From: Candidatus Poribacteria bacterium
GTDB taxonomy: Bacteria > Poribacteria > WGA-4E > WGA-3G
Assembly (NCBI GenBank): GCA_022825665.1
Contig: JAJDWI010000022.1
Location: 1-57,194, forward strand
Reading direction: 5' to 3'
DNA length: 57,194 nt
Below, one piece after another: positions 16,934 to 26,655 of the stretch (position 1 is its first letter; each line of letters opens with the position of its first letter). The notes beneath the pieces are model-generated. The model worked only from the letters and a program-made list of their open reading frames with translations, was not told where the DNA came from and searched no databases. A program made the translations under genes and the position numbers.

Positions 16934-18691
16934 TCACTGTCCCTCTTTTATAGATATTTTCTGATTGGGTTGGACATTAGACAATTCAGAAACTTCTCCG
17001 CTTAACCATAATACTTCTATGGATTCAATAACGGTATCACCATTTATGCCGAAAGTTGCGGTTAATTCACTCTGTGAACAGTAACTTGATCCACTTTTCA
17101 CTGTTTTTGTTTGAGTGCCAATAGACGATTTTAGTAGGATACGTGTACCAATACCGTTTCTGTTACTCTTAGTGCCAACCAGTTTGATTTTAATCCAATT
17201 ATTATTATTTCCACCATCATTACGGTATAGATGAGCAGGTCCATTTGATGTTGTTACAAGTAAATCCAGATCTCCATCATTATCTATATCACCGTAGGCA
17301 GCTCCTCTTCCAACAACAGGTTTAGCCAAATCTCCTCCAACCATGTGGAGGACATCTTTAAATATACCTCCTGACATGTTTCGGAAAAGATGTGGCTGTT
17401 GTGCGTAGGTTACCTCACTTTGGACTTTGTTAATGTCTGTTTCCACATGTCCATTTGAGGTAAAAATGTCAATATTACCATCAAGGTCAAAATCAAAGAA
17501 AAAGCAACCGAAGGTGAGTGTCAATAAACTTGTTCTACCAAGTTGTGCTATAGGGGCATCGTCATGAAAGAAATCACCTTCATTGTGGTATAGGTTCAGC
17601 ATTTCGTTAGAAAAATTACCTATTATGATACTTTCTCGTCCGCTCTTATCATAATCTGCAGCATCCACACCCATTGCTCCTGTAGCAACACCTCTTTCAT
17701 CATAAGCAACTGCTGTCAGCATTCCTACCTCTATAAAAGTACCATCACCGTTGTTCTGATACAATTTGTTTGGCTGTGTATCGTTTGCCTCAAAGATATC
17801 TGGATGTCCATCTTGATTAAAATCAAGGATACACACACCTAATGACTTACTATCAGGATCAATTATACCAGCATTACGTGATGCATCAACGAATGTTCCG
17901 TTACCGCGATTACGAAAGAGTTTACTTGCTTGTCCTTTATACGATTCAGGTGTACAGTATGCTTTATTTTTCCCATCAAGAGTACAGAAAATATCTGTCT
18001 CAATTGACCATTCAACATAATTCGCCACGTAAATATCCAGATAACCATCCAGATTGTAATCCAACCAAGCACAACTTGTGCCAAAACCTGGATTATTTAT
18101 TCCAGCTTTTTCTGTAACATCAACAAAAGTACCATCCCCACTATTTTGGAAAAGTCTATCATCTGTGAGACAACTGATATATATATCGTCGTCCCCATCA
18201 TTGTCATAATCGGCAATTGCAACACCCATACCATATAACGGCAAATTCAAACCAGCAGGTATTGTTACATCTGTGAATGTGCCATCCATATTATTTCGGT
18301 ACAGTGCTAATGTCTGACGTTTTCCTGTTGGGTGTCCTACCCAATCCATTCCATTTACGAGTAGTATGTCTTGCCATTCATCTGCATTGTAATCGAAAAT
18401 TGCACAACCTGACCCCATTGTTTCAGGTAAATACTTTTCACCGAAGGCACCATTATTATGCACAAAATCGATTCCTGCTTCCTTAGTGATTTCTGTAAAT
18501 TGTGGGAGTCTTTCTGCAAAAAGGCTTACAGTAGTCATAAAGGATGCAATCACAACGATACAAGACACCAAAGTCAACATTGTTGACTTAAAAAAAGTCT
18601 TATCGGACAATTTTTCGGGTATAAGTAACAAGACACACCTTTCACTATTTCCAATCAAGGAATAAAATCCGAAACAGAATGACATTGACAA
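16934..18691 (-). CDS. Exported FG-GAP/ASPIC-UnbV (CRTAC1-like) protein
   Basis: A signal segment (about residues 38-58, LTLVSCIVVIASFMTT) is followed by FG-GAP/VCBS-type calcium-binding propeller repeats such as ADYDNDGDDDIYIS, LDYNLDGYLDIYVAN and GDIDNDGDLDLLVT. The C-terminal ASPIC/UnbV domain covers about the last 70 residues (GIGTRILLK... to SNVQPNQKISIKEG). These proteins are extracellular and proposed to bind calcium and ligands. The real start may be ATG at 18580, just before the signal peptide; the longer ORF adds 37 residues. It follows a concanavalin-like gene by 18 bases, the same pairing seen at 32467-34933. Confidence 0.82.
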   Translation of the reverse strand: MSMSFCFGFYSLIGNSERCVLLLIPEKLSDKTFFKSTMLTLVSCIVVIASFMTTVSLFAERLPQFTEITKEAGIDFVHNNGAFGEKYLPETMGSGCAIFDYNADEWQDILLVNGMDWVGHPTGKRQTLALYRNNMDGTFTDVTIPAGLNLPLYGMGVAIADYDNDGDDDIYISCLTDDRLFQNSGDGTFVDVTEKAGINNPGFGTSCAWLDYNLDGYLDIYVANYVEWSIETDIFCTLDGKNKAYCTPESYKGQASKLFRNRGNGTFVDASRNAGIIDPDSKSLGVCILDFNQDGHPDIFEANDTQPNKLYQNNGDGTFIEVGMLTAVAYDERGVATGAMGVDAADYDKSGRESIIIGNFSNEMLNLYHNEGDFFHDDAPIAQLGRTSLLTLTFGCFFFDFDLDGNIDIFTSNGHVETDINKVQSEVTYAQQPHLFRNMSGGIFKDVLHMVGGDLAKPVVGRGAAYGDIDNDGDLDLLVTTSNGPAHLYRNDGGNNNNWIKIKLVGTKSNRNGIGTRILLKSSIGTQTKTVKSGSSYCSQSELTATFGINGDTVIESIEVLWLSGEVSELSNVQPNQKISIKEGQ

Positions 18692-18709
18692 ACAAACCAG
18701 ATCTTAATG

Positions 18710-19408
18710 TCACCTGATTTTCAGTTTTCCCCAAGTCGTTGCGAGTTTCGCTCGAGGTTCAACATCACGCGGTTTACCTGGACCACCATTTGGAATGTTA
18801 TCACCTGTTATTTCTACATCATCAAATCTGGCACGTGCATCACTAACGACGAGTCCTGCCTTCCCACCTCTTAGAGGTGTAGGATCAACTGCTGTAAATT
18901 CAAAGTCATTTATTGTGAATTTAAGCGTTCCATCCTCAGATACTGAAGCAGAAAGATCATACCATACACCTTTTTCCAGAACAAATGGTTGATTTACTCT
19001 TCCGCCCCCTGCTATACCTTTTATTATGCTTACAGTATCAGAAACAAAAAGAAGGGAAAATAGATAACGACTATTTTCATGTCCTCTATCCTGAAGTGTT
19101 AGACCAATATAAGGAGGATCATTTTTTTCTTCTTCTAACATAATTCGACAGGATACACTATAGAATCTCCAATTCATTTCTCCTGTAAGCCAAAGACTCA
19201 TGAAACCGGGTAGAAATATTTCACCAACCGCTTCACCATCATTTATCCACCATTTTTCGACTTGACGGTCGAGGTTAAATATTTCCCATTCTTTTGTGTT
19301 ATTGTCTTCAAAATCATCTCTCCATGTTCCTGCAAATGCGGACAAGACTGCACACATTGAGAAACATAGGATAAAGAGACAATAAACATAGACATTTGTG
19401 ATTTTCAC
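18710..19408 (-). CDS. Exported DUF1080/LamG-like protein with WGxLK C-terminal tag
   Basis: A 232-residue protein with a signal peptide ending near ALSAFA-GTW. One beta-sandwich domain (WRDDFEDNNTKEWEIFN onward) resembles the concanavalin-like DUF1080 fold, which usually binds or cleaves sugars; no catalytic residues can be named. The extreme C-terminus AKLATTWGKLKIR is the motif shared with four other exported proteins in the window. AAAGGAG precedes the GTG start. The FG-GAP/UnbV gene follows in the same operon. Confidence 0.75.
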   Translation of the reverse strand: MKITNVYVYCLFILCFSMCAVLSAFAGTWRDDFEDNNTKEWEIFNLDRQVEKWWINDGEAVGEIFLPGFMSLWLTGEMNWRFYSVSCRIMLEEEKNDPPYIGLTLQDRGHENSRYLFSLLFVSDTVSIIKGIAGGGRVNQPFVLEKGVWYDLSASVSEDGTLKFTINDFEFTAVDPTPLRGGKAGLVVSDARARFDDVEITGDNIPNGGPGKPRDVEPRAKLATTWGKLKIR

Positions 19409-19422
19409 TGTTTTCTCCTTTG

Positions 19423-22400
19423 TTAGTTGATTGTATACTGTTCTTCTGAATCAGCATATTGACAAGAACTACTATGTGTAAAATCATTAGTATAGGTTAT
19501 CATTTGAAGTGAAGTAATGTTATTTATACAGCGATCTATAATGTCCTGAAATTCGGTAGATCTGAAACTTTTACTTAGACATTGATTTAGTTTAGTTAAG
19601 TAATAACTAATCGTTATATTATGCTGTGTCGGATAGGATTTATGCATAAGAAGTCCAAGTAATTCCATTTCTGGCATATAGTAATCTAATTCACCTTTTA
19701 CACATGATGTATAGTTCAACCCTTGCCATAGTCCAGTTTGATCTTTATATAGTCTATCAATTGAACCTGAGATAACATGTCCATTTATGTCCGCGTAAAT
19801 ATGATGGTTTATATTACTATCAGAAGACTGAAGTGCAGTTCTCCCAATTTGGGAATTCAGAATATTATTCACATGTTCCCTTATTTTAGGTAGGTTTTCT
19901 GATATAGACGAGTCATCTGTTAAATTTGACATACTATCTAACGCTTGTAGAATAAAAGTATCTACGCGATGTGAATTTGAGACGTGTTTAACTTTAGCAA
20001 GAACATTGCGGATGATGTCGTCAATGTCCATTTCTTGTAATTGGGTTTGCCTTCCTTCCAGTTGTGGTAACTTTAGAAGATATTTAAGTTGGTAACAGAG
20101 CGGACAACGGGAAAAGTCAGCAAGCTCTTCTATAGAAACGGATGAGTCTATAGTAGAAGGATTAAGTTTGACAATTGGAAGTTTAGGAAATTCAACTGTC
20201 TCTAAATCCTCAGTCAACATATTTGCATCTTCAGTGGAAGCTATTTGTTTTATGATAGGAATATGTAGGTCAATAATCCTATTAGTTGGCTTATCGTTCC
20301 GATATATATTAATACTTACTTGTGTGTTATACGAATCTGCATCTATATCAATACCAAGATAGTCATAGAGCCATTTTTGCATGTTATCAAGTTTATTATT
20401 GTGATTAAGAGAACCTGACAAGATTAATCTATCTGTTGCGCGGGTTGCACCAACATAAAAGATTCGTTTCTTTTCTGCTTCGTCTTTTTCAGTAGCGCGT
20501 TCTTTCATCTGGTTTGTTATCTCAGGTTTGGTATTAGCATATTCATCCTCTGGTTCATAAGGATTGAAACCGATACCAAGTTTCTCATCAATAAATGGAG
20601 GATTATTAGGTTTACTTCCACGATTAAGAAACGGTAGGATTACAACTGGAAATTGTTTGCCTTTCGCAGAATGGATAGTCATTATCTCAACAGATCCACT
20701 TGTGTTTTCTATCGGTGCTTGCCCTTCAAGAGGTTCTTCATTAATTAAAATGTCTAAAAACTCAATGAAATCAGATAATGTTTGTTTGTTTTCATCGCTA
20801 TCATAATCTCTTGCGAGGTCTAATAACTTTTGGTAGTTCGCCCATCTTTGCTGCCCCTGTTTTCCTATATTCAATGTTCCTATCAGTCCTGTTTCATTGA
20901 CAATAGTGTGTATCAAGCGATTTACAGGCATCCGATGTGCATACTGCAGGTGGTTGTTTATGGTTACATTTGCTTGTTTGAGTTGGTTTGAAGGCGATGA
21001 ATAATTGTTCAATTTATTCCATAAACTTATACCGTTTTGTCTTGATATTTCATATAACTCAGTATCGGAAATACCGTATGTTGGTCCTCGGAGGATTCCT
21101 ATAAGTGATGAATCGTGTTTTTCTGGTGCGTCAAGAAAGTTGAGATAGTTCCAAATATCGTAGATTTCTTGTCTTTGATAAAAACCGACTCCGCCTGTGA
21201 TAAGGTGTGGTATATTGGCATTGAGTAACGCTTTTTCTAAATCTGATAGATGGTTTCTATTTCGAATCAGGATAGCGATATCACCATATTTTATAGGTCG
21301 AGAAGTTTCGTTACCACTTTCATTTTTTTCCCAAATCTGTACATTGTTAGCAATCATACTGTTAATGTGGTGTGCAATAATTAATGCTTCGTTACCTTCT
21401 TCGTTATTTTTGTTTCCAAGTATGATTTCGACTGCTCCATCACCATTTGTATCTCTTGCTTGTATCAGAGGTTCAAACGCAACTTCATATTCGTTCTGCG
21501 AACCATCACTCATCAATTCTTGAAAAAAGTGATTGACGACCCCAACACTATCGCGTAATGAACGAAAATTCTCTGTGAGTTTGATATCCAAACCACCATT
21601 ATCAATTATTTGCTGTTTCGTTCTATCAAAGACACGCACATCTGCACCACGAAATCCGTAAATGCTCTGTTTAGGATCACCAACGATAAACAGATTAGCG
21701 TTCTGTAACTTATTGGTAAGCAACATGACTAAGTCATATTGAACTTCGTTTGTATCTTGGTATTCATCGATCATATAGTATTTGTAACGTTCTAACAGAG
21801 TTTCTCGTATTTCATTGCTATCTTTAAGTAGATCACGTGTTTTTAACTGGAGATCATTGTAATCAAGTAGACCTTGTAAAAGTTTGGCAGAATTGTATTG
21901 ATCAAGAAGATATTCATAAAGCCTCAGAAGATGGTGTGTCGTACTTACGAGATAGTGATCATCCGTTTCTGTATCCTCTGCATCAGGTATACGTGCATCT
22001 TTTATTCTTTTTGATACAGAAACAAGGACTTCGATTTCATCTTCAAGACTGGTTGCATCAACACCCCGTCCGAGAAAATTCCCTTTTCCTATACTACCAT
22101 CTTTGTTAGTAATTAATACTGCTATATCTTTCAGTATAGTCAATACACCCGGTGAGACTGGGTTACGGTCTGGCAATAAATCTAATTTTGAGATTAAGAT
22201 ACTTACTTCGGTGACATTCTTACCGCGTGCTACTTCCAGAACTGAGTCAATACAATCGATATATTCAGTAACCTCAGTTTCAGAAGGTAAGTTAGCGAGA
22301 TAAAATGAAATCCAAGGTTCAGGTATAGATCCGTTTTGGTTTGAATACACATTTCGAATTACTTGTTCAATAACATCCCGTTTGTCTATCATTATTGTCA

Positions 22401-22905
22401 ACAGATCCACTATACCTTTGCGGTTTCCGTACCGTTGAAGGCTAATCCGCAAATCATCGTAAAGCCTATGTGTGGGATCGGTTGCTATCTCTCTAAGGGA
22501 ATTATGAAGCGTTTGCTTCATCAATAGTTTTTGGTCAATTCCTTGTATGATACTAAAATTTGCTGGAACACCTGCTTGGAATGGGAATTCTCTTAAAATA
22601 CGTAAACAGAAGGCATGAATTGTAGATATTGGAGCGACATTCATCTCTTCAAGAAACATATCACGTCCATCTATATCCGCAGCATCAGTTAGTTGTTCAA
22701 TAATGCGTCCCTTCATTTCAGCAGCTGCTTTATCTGTAAAAGTTATTGCCACAATATCTCGAGGTGCAATACATCCACGACCTTTTTTTAAAATATTGAG
22801 GTAACGGTCAACTAATACTGTAGTTTTTCCTGACCCGGCACCTGCTGTTACACAGATATGTTCGTCAATATTGAGAGCTTTACGCTGATTCAGTGTTAGA
22901 TTCAT
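19423..22905 (-). CDS. AddA/RecB-like UvrD-family helicase with degenerate nuclease domain
   Basis: About 1160 residues with the complete set of SF1 helicase motifs: Walker A TAGAGSGKTT near residue 20, Walker B MIDEYQDTNEVQYD, GDPKQSIYGFRGAD, TENFRS, MTIHSAKGKQFPVV and YVGATRATDRL. The C-terminus has the layout of a RecB-type PD-(D/E)xK nuclease (IDRLYKDQTG), but where the family has DYKT this protein has NYTS, so the Asp and Lys are missing. AddA processes double-strand breaks with AddB, which is absent here. ATG 22905 gives the standard N-terminus and starts seven bases after the ABC gene, so the two are probably coupled. Confidence 0.8.
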   Translation of the reverse strand: MNLTLNQRKALNIDEHICVTAGAGSGKTTVLVDRYLNILKKGRGCIAPRDIVAITFTDKAAAEMKGRIIEQLTDAADIDGRDMFLEEMNVAPISTIHAFCLRILREFPFQAGVPANFSIIQGIDQKLLMKQTLHNSLREIATDPTHRLYDDLRISLQRYGNRKGIVDLLTIMIDKRDVIEQVIRNVYSNQNGSIPEPWISFYLANLPSETEVTEYIDCIDSVLEVARGKNVTEVSILISKLDLLPDRNPVSPGVLTILKDIAVLITNKDGSIGKGNFLGRGVDATSLEDEIEVLVSVSKRIKDARIPDAEDTETDDHYLVSTTHHLLRLYEYLLDQYNSAKLLQGLLDYNDLQLKTRDLLKDSNEIRETLLERYKYYMIDEYQDTNEVQYDLVMLLTNKLQNANLFIVGDPKQSIYGFRGADVRVFDRTKQQIIDNGGLDIKLTENFRSLRDSVGVVNHFFQELMSDGSQNEYEVAFEPLIQARDTNGDGAVEIILGNKNNEEGNEALIIAHHINSMIANNVQIWEKNESGNETSRPIKYGDIAILIRNRNHLSDLEKALLNANIPHLITGGVGFYQRQEIYDIWNYLNFLDAPEKHDSSLIGILRGPTYGISDTELYEISRQNGISLWNKLNNYSSPSNQLKQANVTINNHLQYAHRMPVNRLIHTIVNETGLIGTLNIGKQGQQRWANYQKLLDLARDYDSDENKQTLSDFIEFLDILINEEPLEGQAPIENTSGSVEIMTIHSAKGKQFPVVILPFLNRGSKPNNPPFIDEKLGIGFNPYEPEDEYANTKPEITNQMKERATEKDEAEKKRIFYVGATRATDRLILSGSLNHNNKLDNMQKWLYDYLGIDIDADSYNTQVSINIYRNDKPTNRIIDLHIPIIKQIASTEDANMLTEDLETVEFPKLPIVKLNPSTIDSSVSIEELADFSRCPLCYQLKYLLKLPQLEGRQTQLQEMDIDDIIRNVLAKVKHVSNSHRVDTFILQALDSMSNLTDDSSISENLPKIREHVNNILNSQIGRTALQSSDSNINHHIYADINGHVISGSIDRLYKDQTGLWQGLNYTSCVKGELDYYMPEMELLGLLMHKSYPTQHNITISYYLTKLNQCLSKSFRSTEFQDIIDRCINNITSLQMITYTNDFTHSSSCQYADSEEQYTIN

Positions 22906-22912
22906 TTGGTTG

Positions 22913-23986
22913 CTAATTATTAATTGGAAGTGGAACAATCGCATCTGGAGATATTGAAATATCAACAGTATCTCCAGGTTTCTTTGTTTCAGTACCAGGA
23001 TTATGAATGATTGCTTTCAGCTTTAGTGTGTCTGATATAATGAGGGCGTACTCTTCTACTCTACCAAGATATGTGACAGCATCAACTTTAGCAGTCAATT
23101 TGTTTGATGATATATTACCATTCAGTTGAATCGTCTCCGGACGTATAGAACAACATACTTCTTCCCCGAGAGTAAAATCGTGGAATACGCTTTCCGTATG
23201 AAGGACACCAAATGGTGTTTCAATTGTAGCTTTACCATCAGCATTCTCCTTGATATTACCAGAGATAAAATTGGTCTCACCGACAAAACTTGCTACGAAA
23301 GGATCCGCTGGATGTTGATATATTTCACGCGGTGTACCGACTTGAACAAAAACACCATCATTCATAATAGCCATCCGGTCTGCCATAGAAATAGCCTCAA
23401 CTTGGTCATGGGTTACATAGATAGTTGTAATCTTCGTACGTCTATGGATGTTTTTGATTTCGTCGCGTAGATTCTGTCGTAGTGCAGCATCCAAATTACT
23501 AAGCGGTTCGTCAAGAAGCAATACACTGGGTTCAATCACTAAAGCACGGGCTAAAGCGATTCGTTGCTGTTGTCCACCTGATAATGTGTTTACGGGTCTA
23601 TTTCTGTATTCACTCATTTCCACCATTTCAAGGACTGTAGTAATCTTTTCATCACGCGTTGAATTACTGAGTTTTCGTAGTCTCAGACCGTATTCTATAT
23701 TTTCTGCCACAGTCATGTGGGGCCACAAGGCATAGTTTTGGAATACCATACCCGTATTACGTTGGTGAGGTGGAACTTTGTTCATTTCCTTATCGTCAAA
23801 CAGGAGTTTACCCGTGTCAGGTTTGTAAAAACCTGCAATCACACGGAGTAACGTTGATTTTCCACAACCAGACGGACCGAGTAAGAAAAAAAGTTCTCCT
23901 GATTCAATAGTCAATGAAATATCATTGACAGCCAACGTGGTATCAAAAGCTTTTGTAATATGGTTTAGTTGTACACTAACAGACAT
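22913..23986 (-). CDS. ABC transporter ATP-binding protein (PotA/AfuC/UgpC type)
   Basis: A 357-residue importer-type ATPase. Walker A is GPSGCGKST at about residue 36, the signature LSGGQQQRIALARAL at about 136, Walker B VLLLDEPLSNLDA, and the switch His is in IYVTHDQVEA. The last 110 residues form the TOBE regulatory/substrate-sensing domain usual in spermidine, iron and sugar-phosphate importers. Permease and binding-protein genes are absent, so the substrate is unknown. AAGGTGA precedes the ATG. It leads into the helicase gene. Confidence 0.87.
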   Translation of the reverse strand: MSVSVQLNHITKAFDTTLAVNDISLTIESGELFFLLGPSGCGKSTLLRVIAGFYKPDTGKLLFDDKEMNKVPPHQRNTGMVFQNYALWPHMTVAENIEYGLRLRKLSNSTRDEKITTVLEMVEMSEYRNRPVNTLSGGQQQRIALARALVIEPSVLLLDEPLSNLDAALRQNLRDEIKNIHRRTKITTIYVTHDQVEAISMADRMAIMNDGVFVQVGTPREIYQHPADPFVASFVGETNFISGNIKENADGKATIETPFGVLHTESVFHDFTLGEEVCCSIRPETIQLNGNISSNKLTAKVDAVTYLGRVEEYALIISDTLKLKAIIHNPGTETKKPGDTVDISISPDAIVPLPINN

Positions 23987-24060
23987 AAAATAGTCACCTT
24001 AGAAATAATCTTAGGAGGATACAGTTTTTACTTTGCAATATGTATATTTTATTTCAATAT

Positions 24061-24876
24061 TTATTGTTGTATATCCTTGACACACCTGAATCCAATCGTA
24101 CTTCCTGTTGTAAGATGATACCATCGATCAGACACGCGTAGGTCAGTCCTGCTACCACTCCAACCTCCGCCCCGCAATATACGAAAATTTTCGTCATCAG
24201 GTGCAGTTTCTCTACCGTAACGTGGATTCTGTTTAGGTGATGTCGCATACATTTCTGCGTTATACTCATCAAAACACCATTCCCAAACATTACCTGCCAT
24301 ATCATATAGACCGAACCCATTTGGAGCAAAACTACCAACAGGGGCACTCCATCTCCAAATATCTCTACCCTCTTCACCACCGAAATTGGCATCATTGCGT
24401 GTAATTATATCACCCGATGGATACATTTTTCCAACAAGATTGCCACGTGCTGCATATTCCCATTCCGCTTCAGTTGGTAACCTTTTATTTGCCCAACTTG
24501 CATATACAACGGCATCCTGCCATGTAACGTTTACTACCGGAGCATCGGGTTTATTAAATTTACTGTCGTGCCATAAAGGTGGTGGTGGATAACCCGTGGT
24601 AATAACAAACTGTTGGTATCGTGCATTTGTAACCTCATGAATATCCATGTAGAATGCATCAATAAATACTTCATGAACAGGTAACTCATCCATATCACCT
24701 ATATTTTCTTTGTGGTTACCCATCAGAAAAGTTCCAGATGGAATTAACTGCATTTCTGCGTCATCAATGTGAGATACAATTTGTTCAGGTAACGCAGTTG
24801 AGTCATAGGTATTCTGAGGTGTCTCTGTGCATCCACATAACAGACAAAGTAAAATGATTAATATACCCAACACCAT
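24061..24876 (-). CDS. SUMF/FGE-domain lipoprotein without the catalytic cysteine pair
   Basis: A lipoprotein signal (LLCLLCGC, about residues 8-15) precedes a formylglycine-generating-enzyme-type domain: LIPSGTFLMGN, EVTNARYQQF, RLPTEAEWEYAARG, NVWEWCFDEY and the closing LRGGGW...GFRCV. True FGE enzymes oxidise a sulfatase Cys using two Cys shortly after the RGG motif. Here that stretch reads GWSGSRTDLRVSDRW, with no Cys. It is therefore more likely a non-oxidase family member (binding or accessory role). The ATG lies four bases after the selA stop, so it is in an operon with selA. Confidence 0.8.
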   Translation of the reverse strand: MVLGILIILLCLLCGCTETPQNTYDSTALPEQIVSHIDDAEMQLIPSGTFLMGNHKENIGDMDELPVHEVFIDAFYMDIHEVTNARYQQFVITTGYPPPPLWHDSKFNKPDAPVVNVTWQDAVVYASWANKRLPTEAEWEYAARGNLVGKMYPSGDIITRNDANFGGEEGRDIWRWSAPVGSFAPNGFGLYDMAGNVWEWCFDEYNAEMYATSPKQNPRYGRETAPDDENFRILRGGGWSGSRTDLRVSDRWYHLTTGSTIGFRCVKDIQQ

Positions 24877-24880
24877 GATG

Positions 24881-26320
24881 TCATTTTGAATTATCTAACT
24901 TTGATGTAATCTCTTCTGCTGTCTGAATCAACAATTCCTGTTCTTCTTCATATAACGTTCGCACATCAAACCACAGTTGATCGGTTTCTATCCGACCAAT
25001 AACTGGTGTGTTGCCGTGTCTAAAATGCTCTGAAAGTGTTTCTGCAGATACTGTTTGTGGTTTAAGCACAACTGCAATACTCGGTAATGTTTCTACAGGT
25101 AGTGATCCGCTACCAATTTCCGATTGAGTTTCTGATATTTCAACTGTAACTATGTCCTCAAATATCACCTGTAGTCTGTCAGCAATATGTTCAGCAGCAA
25201 CTTGTAACTCGTCAATTGATCGAGTATACCGTTGAATCATTGGGAAATGTTCTGATAGTGTGTCATGATTCTGGTATGCTTGTAGTGTTGCAGAGAGAGC
25301 GGCGATAGTCAGCTTATCTATCCGCAGTGTACGCATTAGAGGATTCTTACGGATTTGATGAATCCAATTTGCTTTTCCAACGATTATTCCTGCCTGGGGA
25401 CCACCAAGTAACTTGTCACCACTAAATGTCACAATGTCCACGCCACTGGAAATTCTTTCTGCGACAACCGGTTCGTAAGGTAGTCCATATTGTGTCAAAT
25501 CAATCAACGCACCACTACCTAAATCTTCCATAGTTGTGATGCCACGTTCTGTACCGAGTTCTGTCAATTCATGCATTTCAGGTGTAGTGGTAAATCCTAT
25601 AATCTTATAATTACTCGGATGTACCTTCAAAATGAGTGCTGTATTCTCATTAATTGCTTCAGCATAATCGCGAATATGTGTGCGATTGGTAGTACCTACC
25701 TCTCTAAGAATCGCACCACTTGCTGCCATTACATCTGGAATTCGGAATGCACCACCAATTTCTATCAGTTCTCCTCGTGATACGATTACCTCTTTATCCT
25801 TCGCTACGGTTTGTAGGGCAATCAATACTGCTGCTGCATTGTTATTAACGACAGTTGATGCTTCACAACCGGTTAATTGTTGTAAGAACGGTTCGGTTAT
25901 CCTGTCACGGTGTCCACGTTTACCTGTTTCAAGATCAAATTCAAGATTGACATAATTCTTTGCAGCATTAACCAGACTATCACATGCAGCTGGTGATAAC
26001 AGGGATCGACCAAGGTTAGTATGTGTTACAGTGCCAGTAGCATTGATGACTTTTCGGAGTGGTGGACTTGTTATTTCTTGAATTCGTTGTAATGCTAATT
26101 CTGCATATTCTGATAACTCAGGGAGTATCAGGTCACTATCTCCTTTCAAGATTTCCGTCCGTAAATCAGAGACAATAGACCTTAAAACCTGTCTTACAAG
26201 GGTTCGTGAATAAGATGACAGTAGATTTTGTATTTCTGGTAAAGATAATAAATTATCTATCTTAGGGATTTTTCGTAGAGGATTATTATTTTTGTTTTTT
26301 TGTGATGTTTCTGATGTCAT
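24881..26320 (-). CDS. selA: L-seryl-tRNA(Sec) selenium transferase (SelA)
   Basis: About 479 residues matching SelA over its length: LRKIPKIDNLLSLPE near the start, NATGTVTHTNLGRSLLS, NNNAAAVLIALQTVA, and the PLP lysine in TFSGDKLLGGPQAG. The enzyme converts Ser-tRNA(Sec) to Sec-tRNA(Sec) using selenophosphate. ATG 26320 is preferred because 12 further upstream codons begin with a TTG and lack family similarity. selB, selD and selC were not found in the window. Its presence supports reading the TGA at 2742-2744 as selenocysteine. The SUMF gene follows after four bases. Confidence 0.92.
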   Translation of the reverse strand: MTSETSQKNKNNNPLRKIPKIDNLLSLPEIQNLLSSYSRTLVRQVLRSIVSDLRTEILKGDSDLILPELSEYAELALQRIQEITSPPLRKVINATGTVTHTNLGRSLLSPAACDSLVNAAKNYVNLEFDLETGKRGHRDRITEPFLQQLTGCEASTVVNNNAAAVLIALQTVAKDKEVIVSRGELIEIGGAFRIPDVMAASGAILREVGTTNRTHIRDYAEAINENTALILKVHPSNYKIIGFTTTPEMHELTELGTERGITTMEDLGSGALIDLTQYGLPYEPVVAERISSGVDIVTFSGDKLLGGPQAGIIVGKANWIHQIRKNPLMRTLRIDKLTIAALSATLQAYQNHDTLSEHFPMIQRYTRSIDELQVAAEHIADRLQVIFEDIVTVEISETQSEIGSGSLPVETLPSIAVVLKPQTVSAETLSEHFRHGNTPVIGRIETDQLWFDVRTLYEEEQELLIQTAEEITSKLDNSK

Positions 26321-26356
26321 TTCTTTAGTGCATGTAATAAGTTGTTTATGTATCAA

Positions 26357-26655
26357 TTTAATGGTTTGCAGTATTGAATTTGCATCACGAATTTTATCAG
26401 ATTAGACATCAAAAGTCAATTGAAGTTCAAACAATAATCAGATGCCGTAGTCGTTTTGTACGCAAACTAAAAGTTTACGCTACAAAGAAACATCCACCTA
26501 CCCAAAACCTCTTATCCTGTAAATCTTGAAATCCTGTCCATCCTGGTTCAGACATACAAGAATCACTAAATTGACGCTTATGGTTAAACGTTACGTATAC
26601 TACCTACTGTATATCAATCCATCTTCAGAAATACGAGAATAGATTGGTTATAGTA
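26357..26655. other. Gene-free spacer with hairpin and ATCCTG repeats
   Basis: An imperfect hairpin (TTTGTACGCAAACT, 26457-26470, with its partner to 26488) is followed by four spaced ATCCTG-like words at 26516-26547 and GGTTCAGACA. The latter block is also present at 7166-7210 in element C, so it is dispersed repeat debris. No gene or tRNA is seen. Confidence 0.5.

Noticed and set aside
26357-26655. tRNA(Sec) gene upstream of selA
   Set aside because: The hairpin at 26457-26488 is short and imperfect; no cloverleaf with long acceptor and variable arms can be drawn.
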